The position numbers were made by a program, and so were the translations under genes. Below, piece after piece: positions 20,766-32,032 of a stretch of 64,000 nucleotides of DNA (the stretch's first letter is position 1; every line of letters begins with the position of its first letter). The notes under the pieces are model-generated. The model was not told the origin of the DNA and did not search any database. It was given only the letters and a program-made list of their open reading frames with translations. Source of the DNA: Enchytraeus crypticus (Eukaryota; Annelida; Clitellata; Enchytraeida; Enchytraeidae); assembly GCA_905160935.1 (NCBI GenBank), contig CAJHZI010000612.1:274501-338500 (forward strand). Reading direction: 5' to 3'.

Positions 20766-21829
20766 TAACAGGCAAATTAGTGAAATGATTAACCATGTTC
20801 ATATCTAACATTGATCATAACACATGCTCCATTGAGCCATTCTAACTTCGTTTAATAACACAATGAAATGTTATAAAATTATATGAAGCGTCCGTTCTGA
20901 TGTGATACCGCATATACTATGCAGTATACCCAAAGCCAAAGGTTTCCACTTCCAATCCTGCTTGCGTCGATCGCTATACTCGGACCGCTATGAGGGCCCT
21001 TAGTGGTCAGTAATAGACAACTAAATAAATATATAGGACTATATGTATAGACTCATTCCCATTGTAAATATGAAATAGCATAACAGTATGCGAACAAACT
21101 ATACGAACTATGAAATATGAACTATGCGAACAAAAAAAACAAAAAAACAGTGCTTTCCTTTCGTTATTCATTGGAGTTGTACATAGTACATATATAATGC
21201 AGTTGTGTAAGGACCTACATAGCGCTTTATTATATAATTTATACTTACAAGAAAGATAATAATGGTCTATGCCCTGCAGTATGCTTATGACCCAAGGAGT
21301 ATATCTGTTTATTATGCCTATTCATTCTCTGTGAATGTGTGTAAAGTATGTAAGATTCTTTTAAAAATAGTTAACCATTTTAATATTCTACTAATAGAGA
21401 GAAAGAAAGAAATAAAGAAAGAGAGAAAGAGAGTGAGAGAGACAGGTGACAAACTGGACAAAAAATATAGGTCCCTCAAAAAATGATCAGTGGCACAACA
21501 AAATTTAATAATGGATTAAGTTATATTAACTACGCTGATCAAGTCAACATGTAGGATAGTATATTCTGTGTAATTTATAAAGTAAAAGCGAGAGAAGATG
21601 AGAAATGAGGAGATCATCGAACAAGTGGGAGAGTTAAATCTCGGACAATTCCGGACAGGTGAAATGGATGATTGACAACAGAATATATAATGCTTAACCG
21701 TGTCATATTGAAGAGATACAAATATCATCATTGATTATGTACAAAAATTGTACATGTACGTGTGCAAGTCTACAAGAGAATTTGCTGGAATATACATTAT
21801 ATTAAACAAATGTATGTGGGGTACTTTTA

Positions 21830-22025
21830 CCCATAACCGGCCGGTGGGGTAGGTTTATTGCTCAACTCAACTGCCAGGGGGGTAGTTTACCTCTAACCCT
21901 ACCGGTGGGGTAGTTTTACCTCTCACCCTGCAAATAGGGTAGTTTACCCTTCATCATATAGGTGGGTCAGTTTTACCCCTCACACTATAGATAGAGTAGT
22001 TTACCCCTCACTCTGCCGGTAAGGG
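21830..22025. repeat. Imperfect tandem repeat, about 34 bp
   Basis: Units of the GGGTAGTTTACCCCTCACCC type, about six copies, themselves partly palindromic (GGGTAG..TTTACCC). Confidence 0.75.
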
Positions 22026-22559
22026 TTCATATCACCTAGAATGACCTGTGCTTAACACTGGCAGCGCCACACACTATAGGTGTACGACTGTACGTTGTAA
22101 AGCTTTTCATTCAGCGAGATATTAAAGCGTCGTACTGAACGACGTACAACAGCCGTTTCGAATGGGTATTTAGACTGATGTAATAGCGAGGTATTCAGGA
22201 GCTGTTTTTCTTTACGGCTCAATTTCATTTACTAGTGTATCGTTCAGTCAACAACATTGCTTAGGTAAGGACGTACGAAAGCATGGATTTAAATGGATTA
22301 CCATGAAGTAGGCCCTAAAGATTTTTAGAAATTAAAGTAGAGTATAGAGTATAGATCTAATTAGAAAAAAAAAAAAAAAATTAAATTAAATAGAGATTGG
22401 TATAAAATAAGGAATTTAAGAAATTAAATTAAAAATTAAGTTAAAGTAAAGATCAGTCTAGCTAGTAAAGATCAGTCTCGAATTAAAGATCAGTCACTTC
22501 GAGACTGATCTTTACTGCTTTATACTAATACTTTTACTGCTATATACTGATCTTTACTG

Positions 22560-22815
22560 GCTCCAGCCAGTAAAGATCAGTCAGATCAAGACTGATCTTT
22601 ACTGGCTCCAGCCAGTGGCGAAGTGGCTGGCCACTGCCACTGAAGTGGCTCCAGCCACTGGCTCCAGCCACTTCGCCACCGGCTCCAGCCAGTGGCGAAG
22701 TCGGTAAGATACTCGACCGCGGATCCGTTGATGCGGGTTCAAATCCTGGGCTCGCCCGTCACTGACATCGCTTTCGAGTGAGGAAACTGACGTTAACATT
22801 AGCTTTAGCTTTAAG
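22560..22815 (+). mobile_element. tRNA-derived SINE, family A, with expanded palindromic head
   Basis: SINE body from about 22673 with A and B boxes. Upstream (22560-22690) its head sequence (GGCTCCAGCCAGTGGCGAAG and complements) is repeated in alternating orientation, giving nested hairpins. Confidence 0.8.
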
Positions 22816-23459
22816 TTTCAAAATAAATGTAAAAATCGAGATTGTTTGCATCATTTTGCATGGAAAATAATCATTTAAATTATTATGCACTATAAGGCTA
22901 TAGTGGTTTAATAGCAAACATAACTTAAGATTAGACAAGGAGTAAGGATAGTGTTATCTATTGAATTTGACATAGTATTAAATTTCGCAGGGGCATGACA
23001 GTAGTACCAGAAAATGCCATTATACTCTGTCATTGCCGTACTGATCTTCAATTTAGACTTTCAGGTTTACTTTATTTTGCACAATCCCCAAGTGGTTAAT
23101 AAATTTCTATTAAATGAAAGCTACGGGTATATCTATGTTCTAATCGTTCTTTTTTCATCTGAAACTCATCTGTCTATATGCCTATTAGAGTGCAGCTAAT
23201 TTCTAATTTCTAATCTTTTAGCTATCTATTGATTTTTAATAATCAATTTGGAGTTTAAATTAATGTTGTTCATAGTCTTCTACAATAATTCGTTATAGTT
23301 ATTTAAGTTTTATCTATATACAACAGCTTCTCATTGAAAAGATAAGAAATGCGGAATATTGCATATCTTGTGGCATGGAAATTACTAATACTGCAAAATC
23401 TTATTGGTAAGTTTTTTAACGTTCTCAATTCTTGTTTTCATTATTAATACTTTTCATTT

Positions 23460-23515
23460 TTCTCTATAAGTGCACTGCCTACTGGCAGGTCCATGTAGAC
23501 AGTGACTTTCCATCT
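23460..23515 (-). mobile_element. LINE 3'-terminal tail remnant
   Basis: GTGCACTGCCTACTGGCAGG hairpin preceded by a short CTCTATAA tract; only the last 50 or so bases of the element remain. Confidence 0.5.
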
Positions 23516-23634
23516 ATAACTAGTTTTTTCTAATATACTAGCTTTAACTTATTACTACATGTAATATAATTAAATAATATATGAAAATGTTGGAGTTGAT
23601 GTCATGCTACTTCCTTAGTTGATTGACATGATCT

Positions 23635-23780
23635 AGATTGCTGACTAATGTGGCGATGTTGGTAAGATATCCGACAGATTATCGGTATGTGCGGGGTTCA
23701 ATTCTTGAGCTCTCCTGTCACTGATATCGCTTTCGAGAGACGAAACTGACGTTAGCATAACATCAGCTTTGTAGCTTTAA
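23635..23780 (+). mobile_element. tRNA-derived SINE, family A
   Basis: Diverged sense copy: GTGGCGATGTTGGTAAGATA, GGGGTTCAATTCTTG, ACGAAACTGACGTTAGC. Confidence 0.68.
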
Positions 23781-24589
23781 TTTATTCATTTGATCGATGT
23801 ACTAGAGTTTAATGTCAGCTTTCTATATAGAAGACGTGTCATTAGGGAGGAAGCTATATTACTAGATAATATAGTGGATGAGTGGAAAAATAGTGGAACA
23901 ATAACACAATGACAGAGGGTAGACTTTAATTAATTGATTGATTGATTTAGCTGTCGAACATTTGAAGTGTATTATATTGATTTATCCAACGATTCCACAA
24001 ATGACAAAACCGTGTGCTCCCGTCTCGTCATGAGCTGAGAGAGAAATTCCAAATCTGGAACTCTTGCCCAAGGAAAGCATGCTATCGACTAGACCATTCT
24101 ATAGTGATTAAAGAACATAGTAATTTATTTAGCGTGGCAGAGCGTTCGTTACAAAGCTGTATATTCGGTTCGCCATACAAAACGGGTAACATTTCTGAAT
24201 ACAACAAATTTTGGCAGCTTGCCACCCTTAGTTGCCACCTATATAGGCTATATTTCATTCAGCATTTAAGCACTAATATACGATGGCTTCACTTTAACTT
24301 CTTTTGCCGTAAATCTCTGTCAGGAATACTTAAAATGTAGTTTGTACTTCGGTTTTCATTCAAATGACTAAATATAAATTGTCTGGGAAATAATACTAAT
24401 ATTTAATGGACATTAGCATACGGTTTCTAAACAATTAACATAAACTTGCTAACCATTTATAATAATCAACATGTATCTTATAATTATCGTCTGCCACGTT
24501 TCTAAATAGCGTCTTTGCAAACAATTCCAATGGAAATGACGAACTTGTTTAATCCTAATTGAAGCTATTGCTTTTATTGATTAATAAAA

Positions 24590-24845
24590 TGATTGACTGT
24601 CTGATCGATTACTTGACTGATTGACTTAGCTATTAATTGATTGATTGATTGACTGACTGATTGACTGATTGATTGATCAATTAATTAATCAACTGGTGCA
24701 CTGATTTAATAATGAATTGGTTGATTGATAGACTGAATAACTGACTGACTGATTGACTGACTGATTCATTGACTGATGGACTGATTGACTGACTGGCTGA
24801 TCTAATACTTGACTGATTGACTTAACGATTGATTGATTGATTGAT
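24590..24845. repeat. TTGA/CTGA tetranucleotide tract
   Basis: Imperfect (TTGA)n and GACTGATTGACTG blocks over about 250 bp. Similar tracts: 4010-4160, 39310-39595, 46106-46170, 50570-50662. Confidence 0.85.
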
Positions 24846-25427
24846 CGACTGGGTGTATATATCGTCTATGAGGACTCAGATGTCACACAGCTCTGCATAG
24901 ATCTCGCGATCTTGTGTGATATTAGTTCTTCACAGGTATCGCGCTATACCGGTGATCTCTCAGTGTTTACTCAACATATAATAGAAAGCTTTATTAGCGA
25001 GATTAGTGCATATCAGAGGTGAAGATTAGTGGCGAGCTGTGAAGATTGATAGAGTGATTAAATGGGATTTGTGAGTCAGTGATTGATGTTAAAATGTATA
25101 TGAATGGTGTAATGTTTCCTATAGTGATAACTGCATTGCTTGATATAACTAGTGATAGTTGTATTATTACTGTAATGTACACGGTATATCTATTATTTTA
25201 TTTTATTCTTTGCGTTGTTTGCACATTGTACTGCTTGGTGTATCTATTTTGCTTGTATTTCTGATTTCTTGTATAGAATATTAGTGCTTATTATTTCATA
25301 ACTCTGTTGAATGTTTGAATTGCTTAATTATAAATTACTGTAAATTCCGAGAGGGGAGCTTGATCGTTTGATTCATTTTCTCACTGAGCCATACAGTGAG
25401 ATCAAGTTCTGTTCATTGTTGAGGCTT

Positions 25428-25765
25428 AAGCCACATTGGCTGTGTCTTCACATGCTAATCTATATTGAATTCTTAAGCCACATTGGTTGTCTCATTACAT
25501 GCTAATCTATATTGAAGTCTTAAGCCACATTGGCTGTGTCTTCACATGCTAATCTATGTTGAAGTCTTAAGCCACATCGGCTATGTCTTCACATGCTAAT
25601 CTATGTTGAAGTCTTAAGCCACATCGGATATGTCTTCACATGCTAATCTATGTTGAAGTCTTAAGCCACATCGGATATGTCTTCACATGCTAATCTATGT
25701 TGAAGTCTTAAGTCACATCGGATATGTCTTCACATGCTAATCTATGTTGAAGTCTTAAGCCATAT
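25428..25765. repeat. 47-bp minisatellite, about 7 copies
   Basis: Unit: CTTAAGCCACATCGGATATG then TCTTCACATGCTAATCTATG, TTGAAGT. Confidence 0.9.
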
Positions 25766-26682
25766 CGGCTGCATATGGCACTTCACATCTATTAGAGTAC
25801 TTGTGCTGATACTAAATTTATAATTAAATTTCTTGACAGCTTCTGCTAACTGATTGATCTCTTTACTGATTAATCGCTTTATTAGCTGACTGTTAGTTCT
25901 GTAAGAGGGTTGAAATTTCAAACTCAATCGATTGAGATCATTTCCGAGCTTCGACTTTAGAGCAGAAGAGCTTTAGATTGCTGTGTAGTAATTCCATTCA
26001 TTATTTTTCGTAAAAAATACATAAATAATTGCATTGATTTCTTAAGGTCCATAAAATATTGAGAGAAGCCCGTTTATAATTCATTCAGTCGATCCTTTAA
26101 AAAATCGTTAAAAATCTGCTAAACGAATCTGATATAGTTACTTAATTTATAGCGAGATTTTTCATGGTACGAAATATAGACATTTAAAAACTAGAAAATC
26201 GGTAACGGATTTATTCAGTACATTTTCTGCATTGAAGTTACACACATACAGTACATGGAACTATAGGTGCGCAATACATGAACTGTAAGAAGTGCTTGGA
26301 TCTCACGCTTGACTAAATGGCTCATTTGTTAGCGCGTTAGACGATGTCATGCAATTTAGCACATGACGATACCGGAGGTAAAGTAAAATAATCCAGGTCT
26401 GTTCAGATATTAAAATTTCTGTCATGGGAATTTTCCTAAAATGATCTTGCACCTACATAGTATGACTGCGTATTTAATAATCGACGGGATGAAGGAGTTA
26501 GCGTTAGCCTAATTACTTAAACCTATTCGAGGGTTGGAAGAGATAGATATCATTACTGATGATCGATGAATTACATAGTATGCAATTTCGTAATATTATT
26601 GCAGTCACAAAATAATAAGTGTCGAAACTGTATGAACAAGAAATAACATAGGATATACTCATTGTGACGAAAATACGTACAC

Positions 26683-26840
26683 ACACATTACTGCAATGTT
26701 TAGCGTGTGCACAGTCCAAAAACACACAAGTACACTTACACATGCACATACACATACACACGTGCACACACAAACACGCACACACAGACACAAACACATG
26801 CACGCACACACATACACAAACACATACACACACATTCAGA
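26683..26840. repeat. Imperfect (CA)n tract
   Basis: ACACACA/ACATACAC-type repeats over about 150 bp; open frames there are artefacts of the repeat. Confidence 0.85.
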
Positions 26841-27659
26841 GGAGTCTGAGCTATGGGAAATTAGTTTTTCACATTTCAATTCTTCTCTAAGAGTTTCGAT
26901 TAGAGTTATAAAAAGTCTACAATAGTTTGGTTGAGTAGAGCAGAGTCTCCAACCTGTAGAGCTAAGATTTAAAAAATAACAGTATTGTACCACCCAGCAC
27001 ACTCCTATAGGTACATCAGGTTAAATAATTGTGCTCAAATAATTCTCAAACGTTTCTTATGAATCAGCATTTTCACTGCATTGGTTTGTGTTATATTATA
27101 CGAGCTAATTATTGAGGCTTTCTTTTCAACTAGAGAAGATTTCAATGGACTTGTTGAAATTTCAGTGTTGTTCAGGAGTACTATGACACAACATTCTCAG
27201 TGGTTCTTACAATACAGAGCTATTTAGAGTAATGATCTGGCGCCAGTGAACGTACTACTATAGAAAGCTGGGAGCATGTGTGCGTACAGCTTTCAAAATA
27301 ACTATGCTTAGGCCTATGATGTGTGGTACATACAGTAGACAGACTGGACTGTTATAGAATATACATGTAGACCTGCTATATTGTCTGAGTCAGTAATGCA
27401 TTGATTAAAAAATTTGAATACAGAGGAATAGGTTCAGGGTGATATTTTAGATATCTGTTTAAAGACTTAACAATTCCCGATTTCAAATTTTGCATTTGCT
27501 TAGTTGATTCTTACCTAGAAAAATAAAATATAAGATTTTTAATATTATGTAATATATACATGTAATAGAGTATTATTTGAAGAGTTACAACTTAAATGAA
27601 ATTATTATCTCTTAAATACCTGGCAAATGCAAATGTCTGTGCCATCTCATCACTGATAG

Positions 27660-27905
27660 TGTTGCTTGTTCGATAAACCACATATTGATCAGCTAGTTCG
27701 ATAAACCACATATTGATCAGCTAGTTCGATAAACCACATATTGATCAGCTAGTTTGATAAACCAGAGATTGATCAGCTAGTTCGATAAACCACATATTGA
27801 TCAGCTAGTTTGATAAGCTACAGATTGATCAGCTAGTTTGATAAACCACTTATTGATCAGCTAGTTTGATAAGCCAGAGATTGATCAACTAGTGTGATAA
27901 GCCAG
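27660..27905. repeat. 29-bp minisatellite, about 8 copies
   Basis: Unit TTCGATAAACCACATATTGA, TCAGCTAGT, with small changes. Confidence 0.9.
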
Positions 27906-28574
27906 TGCGTCTTCACACGCGGGAAGATTAATGATGTTGTTCTGAAGCTTCGTTAAACAGAAACTAAAACTGATTAGATTAGTTCTACAACAACAGTGGC
28001 TTAAAAATCGAGTATAGAATTACTGGACTCATGTATACGTTTTCATTGCAGACCTAGACGAACCTAATTTACAAAGCTTGCATCTAAATACCTCCCATCA
28101 TTGAATTTATTTGAGTAAATGTATTTTCTCTATTTTACGTTTCATTTATCATCCATGAAGCCGTCTAGTAACAACTGCATGGGTTGACCTTGGATTTTGA
28201 TTTGATGAAATTCTAGCGTTGTATAGTGTTTCGGTATTGTCTAATGATAGGTCGTTGTTATAATGGCGTATAATTGACATATTACGTGTCAATGTTGGCA
28301 GTTTAATCAACAAGCAGGCAATATATTGAGGCGCCAATGTTAACATTTCAACTTTTGTTTTCAGAATGATGCAAATGCAATAGATACATCATGACTATGC
28401 TTAACCTTCTGTAACCTTCAGCATTGATTTACGCCTATATCCGTGATTACAAACAGTTGATGGCTAGATTTCAATAAACATTAATTACGGTTATATTGAT
28501 AAAATATAGTCAATCTCTCGATATATTCGATATAGCCTTTCATCCCTAATTTTATAGCGCATAGATTGCATGTG

Positions 28575-28805
28575 GAACTGATTTAAGAATGCTATGTGAC
28601 ATATACAGCTGTTGCTACTATATGTGACATATACATCATAGGCCTACATCAGTAGCTACTGTATGTGACACATACATATACAACTGCTGCTATGTGACAT
28701 ATGCATATACAGCTGCTGCTAGGCATATACATATGCAACTGCTGCCATGTGACATATGCATATATGGCTGCTGCCATGTGACATATACATATACAGCTGC
28801 TGCAG
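28575..28805. repeat. Imperfect tandem repeat, about 28-30 bp
   Basis: Units of the TGTGACATATACATATACAG plus CTGCTGC type, about seven. Confidence 0.78.
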
Positions 28806-28946
28806 CTCTAATGCATCATGGTGCATTTGAACAAGAGACTATTCAAATATCTGATAAATATGAACCGTGTTAAAAAATATATCATGCTTGAAAGCAAATT
28901 ATTAAGAAAAAAAAAAAAAATAAAAGGAAAGTTAGTAAATGAAATT

Positions 28947-29092
28947 GGCTGGAGCCAGTGGCAATGTCGGTAAGATATTCGACCGCGGATCAGTATGTGC
29001 GGGGTTCAAATCTTGTGCTCGCCCGTCCGTCACTGACATCGTTTTCGAGTGAGGAAACTGACGTTACCACTAGCTTTATAGCTTTCTTTAAA
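28947..29092 (+). mobile_element. tRNA-derived SINE, family A
   Basis: Full-length sense copy with a 4-bp duplication in the CGCCCGTCCGTCACTGAC block; A box TGGCAATGTCGG, B box GGGTTCAAATCT. Confidence 0.8.
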
Positions 29093-29279
29093 GCTTAAAG
29101 TTGATTATTTAGGCTATTCGAGTAGGTAGATAAGTGTAATGGTACCAAGTAGCTAGCTGCTGAGTCTCATGGTTTACACGGCAGCTCAAATATTATTGGG
29201 TTACCGTCTGTTGAGGGATAGAAAGTGGATTATCAGGTTATTCGAGTAGGTCAGTGCTGCCCAAGCTTTGTCTTACTAG

Positions 29280-29412
29280 AGCCGAGCGGTGGCTTGTTTG
29301 TAAGTTGTCTGACTGAAGATCAGCAAATGCAAGATTCAAATCCAGCGCTCGCCAAGTCAATGATATGCTTTCGAGGCAAGGATATCAAACTTCTAGCTTT
29401 AGCCTTACCGCA
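29280..29412 (+). mobile_element. Diverged tRNA-derived SINE related to family A
   Basis: GAGCGGTGGCTTGTTTGTAA head and AGATTCAAATCCAGCGCTCG B-box block, TAGCTTTAGCC end; the CTGACGTTA block is degraded. Confidence 0.5.
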
Positions 29413-29894
29413 AGTATACGCTTCTTTGAGATTTTCTCTGCGCTAGAATTGGCCGTTGTTTGAAATAATGTCAAAATGCTGAGATAGTAAAATTAGATGG
29501 TCTATAATTTACCAATACTAGGCAGTAAAACGTGTTGTCAAGCGGAAAAGTAGGTAAACTTTTATTCACTTTTTTAAAGTTGTCTGAATCCCGTAGTTAC
29601 CGATGATTTATTAAACTCACTAAATCTGATTATTTTATTATTACACTTTCTGGTAATATAGTGGTGTTGTGCTACATGTTTTTTAAATAGTGGTGTACAT
29701 GCTTTTTAAATAGTGTTGTTGTGTTACATGTTATTGTTCTATTTTTAAAAATATTTTTTACTCCTTGAACTTTTCTTTTATCGGACCATTGAATAAAAAT
29801 GAATTTTAATTCAGCTGAAAGTAAATTATGGTATCTCTGTTGGCTCCATATGGCCAGTGGACTTTAGATTGCACGTGGCATTGAAGTTGATTGG

Positions 29895-30712
29895 GAGATA
29901 TTGGCTGAAAGTTTCTTGAGAGATATTGGTTGAAAGTGGGTTAAGAGATATTGGTTGAAAGTGAGTTGAGAGATATTGGTTGAAAGTGAGTTGAGAGATA
30001 TTGGTTGAAAGTGGGTTAAGAGATATTGGTTGAAAGTGAGTTGAGAGATATTGGTTGAAAGTTGGTTGAAAGTGAGTTGAGAGATATTGGTTGAAAGTGG
30101 GTTAAGAGATATTGGTTGAAAGTGAGTTGAGAGATATTGGTTGAAAGTGGGTTAAGAGATATTGGTTGAAAGTGAGTTGAGAAATATTGGTTGAAAGTTG
30201 GTTGAAAGTGAGTTGAGAGATATTGGTTGAAAGTGAGTTGAGAGATATTGGTTGAAAGTGAGTTGAGAGATATTGGTTGAAAGTGAGTTGAGAGATATTG
30301 GTTGAAAGTGAGTTGAGAGATATTGGTTGAAAGTGGGTTAAGAGATATTGGTTGAAAGTGAGTTGAGAGATATTGGTTGAAAGTGGGTTAAGAGATATTG
30401 GTTGAAAGTGAGTTGAGAGATATTGGTTGAAAGTGAGTTGAGAGATATTGGTTGAAAGTGAGTTGAGAGATATTGGTTGAAAGTGAGTTGAGAGATAGTG
30501 GTTGAAAGTTGGTTGAAAGTGAGTGGAGAGATATTGGTTGAAAATTGGTTGAGAGATATTGGTTGAAAGTGAGTTGAGAGATATTGGTTGAAAGTGAGTT
30601 GAGAGATATTGGTTGAAAGTGGGTTAAGAGATATTGGTTGAAAGTGGGTTGAGACATATTGGTTGAAAGTAGATAAGAGACATTGGTTGAACTAGAAAAT
30701 GAGTTGAGAGAT
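29895..30712. repeat. 25-bp minisatellite, about 32 copies
   Basis: Unit GAGAGATATTGGTTGAAAGT, GAGTT (with GGGTTAA variants); a few units are shortened. Confidence 0.93.
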
Positions 30713-30929
30713 TGATTGAAAGTGGTCGAGAATGATATTACGTAATTTTGAGACCTGGGAAGTCACTCCAAAGCTCTGGTATACAGGGTTACAGGTTTAT
30801 TGCGTGCTTAGCTGATAGCGCAACATTTGAAAACAATCATTAACCGAGTAGCATCGTGTTTATTAAGAACTGTATACGTGCACACGTGCAGATTATACTT
30901 GTGTCATGCCAATAGTTTACAATACATAG

Positions 30930-31310
30930 CCCCGGTGTTGTGCTCGGGTGTGGTTGAACCACTGCAGAATAGGACAACCGCAAACAATCTGCTGCGTGCA
31001 CGTAAGAGGCGACTAAAGGCAGAAGCTGAGGATGGCAAGAGGGGACCCACCTCACCATGAAATATTTTCTCCCAGGATTAAATGGTAAATAATCCATCTA
31101 ACTGAGGAAGGCAACGGGAATCAACCTCAGAAGCCATACTTCTCCCAAGCTATAGGCTACATAAGATATGGATAAGGCATAGACTTTGTGAAGGGATTAA
31201 CTTATTGATCTAAGGAGTGCTCTTGTGGAGCGAGAAAGCAGGCTTTGAGTATGAATATGAACCTTGCACCTGCCACTTAGCGGTGCACTGAAGAGAGAAG
31301 AGAGAGACAT
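30930..31310 (+). mobile_element. Retroposon sharing the LINE 3' hairpin tail
   Basis: Ends CACCTGCCACTTAGCGGTGC, ACTGAAG, then GA repeat: the same tail design as the LINE. Body includes GTAAGAGGCGACTAAAGG. A second, antisense copy lies at 47600-47800 and a remnant at 60713-60930. Probably a SINE mobilised by this LINE. Confidence 0.6.
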
Positions 31311-31416
31311 AAGTTTCCTCTCTAATAAATACACATAGCCCTTCCTCTCTTGAAAATAAACATAGTTCTCTCTCTCTCTCCCTCTCCCTCTCTCTCTATA
31401 TCTATCTCTATCTCTA

Positions 31417-31458
<42 letters not shown>

Positions 31459-31639
31459 AACCATCCACTGCAATACATAAGCTTCCATCTTTCCTCCTTC
31501 CATCCACGAAGATCCTTCTCTGCGGTTAACCGATTCAGAAGCGATTTTAATCATCTGCATCTGCTAGATGTAATCATGAACAATCATTTCATCGTTATGT
31601 AAAACGTTGTTTATATAAGTATTGTACTTTGCATTGATT

Positions 31640-31765
31640 TTCTGGATTTTGGAATTTGCACCGTTTTTGGACCTTCTTTTTGCTCGCCGTCTTGATTTTG
31701 TCTCAATAGTGCTCGATGTTGTCATTGATGACTGTAGCACTCTAATTGCTATTATTATTGTTATT
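31640..31765 (+). mobile_element. Family D repeat
   Basis: TGGAATTTGCACCGTTTTTG, GTTGTCATTGATGACTGTAG, then ATT repeats; about 140 bp before the first recognised Ig exon. Confidence 0.6.
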
Positions 31766-31806
31766 ATTTTTTTAATTACCCCGGTGTAAAGAACCTGGGG
31801 TTTGAA

Positions 31807-31860
<54 letters not shown>

Positions 31861-31900
31861 GCTTGACGGTCTCTAATGATGTCGATGTTTTGTCTCGTAG

Positions 31901-32032
31901 GTCAATTCCTGGGTGAAGAGATGCGCATAGCAAGCTTTAGAGCGGAGGGGCCTAACCTCGTGGTCCCGGGTTCAACTCTCACCCTGCACTGTAACGTCAC
32001 AGGCATGGACGCCAGCAGATTTGTGCAGTTCG
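31901..32032 (+). CDS. Ig-superfamily gene, exon A (domain 1, first part)
   Basis: Acceptor TCTCGTAG, donor TTCG|GTGAGT; 132 nt, phase 1-1. Encodes GPNLVVPGSTLTLHCNVTG and DASRFVQF: B-strand Cys of Ig domain 1 and an N-glycosylation site. In-frame ATGs at 31876-31887 give no convincing signal peptide. A hairpin and heptanucleotide expansion begin 28 nt after this exon. Confidence 0.85.

Larger units (their letters stand above)
18865..31900. other. Intergenic region between divergent DNAH2-like and Ig genes
   Basis: About 13 kb, mostly AT-rich. It holds family A, D and other SINE-like repeats and several minisatellites (listed separately). No open frame has recognisable homology or codon character. 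The missing first exon(s) of the Ig gene and possibly of DNAH2 should lie here; I could not identify promoters. Confidence 0.7.

Noticed and set aside
23014..23070. Candidate signal-peptide exon for the Ig gene (MPLYSVIAVLIFNLDFQ)
   Set aside because: Hydrophobic and followed by a GT donor, but the donor leaves phase 0 whereas the first recognised Ig exon needs phase 1, and it is 9 kb away.
24014..24340. 108-codon open frame
   Set aside because: No homology recognised, AT-rich flanks, no supporting splice sites or domain; probably chance.
29895..30712. CRISPR-like repeat array
   Set aside because: Contiguous minisatellite without spacers, and the open frame on the minus strand is a repeat artefact.
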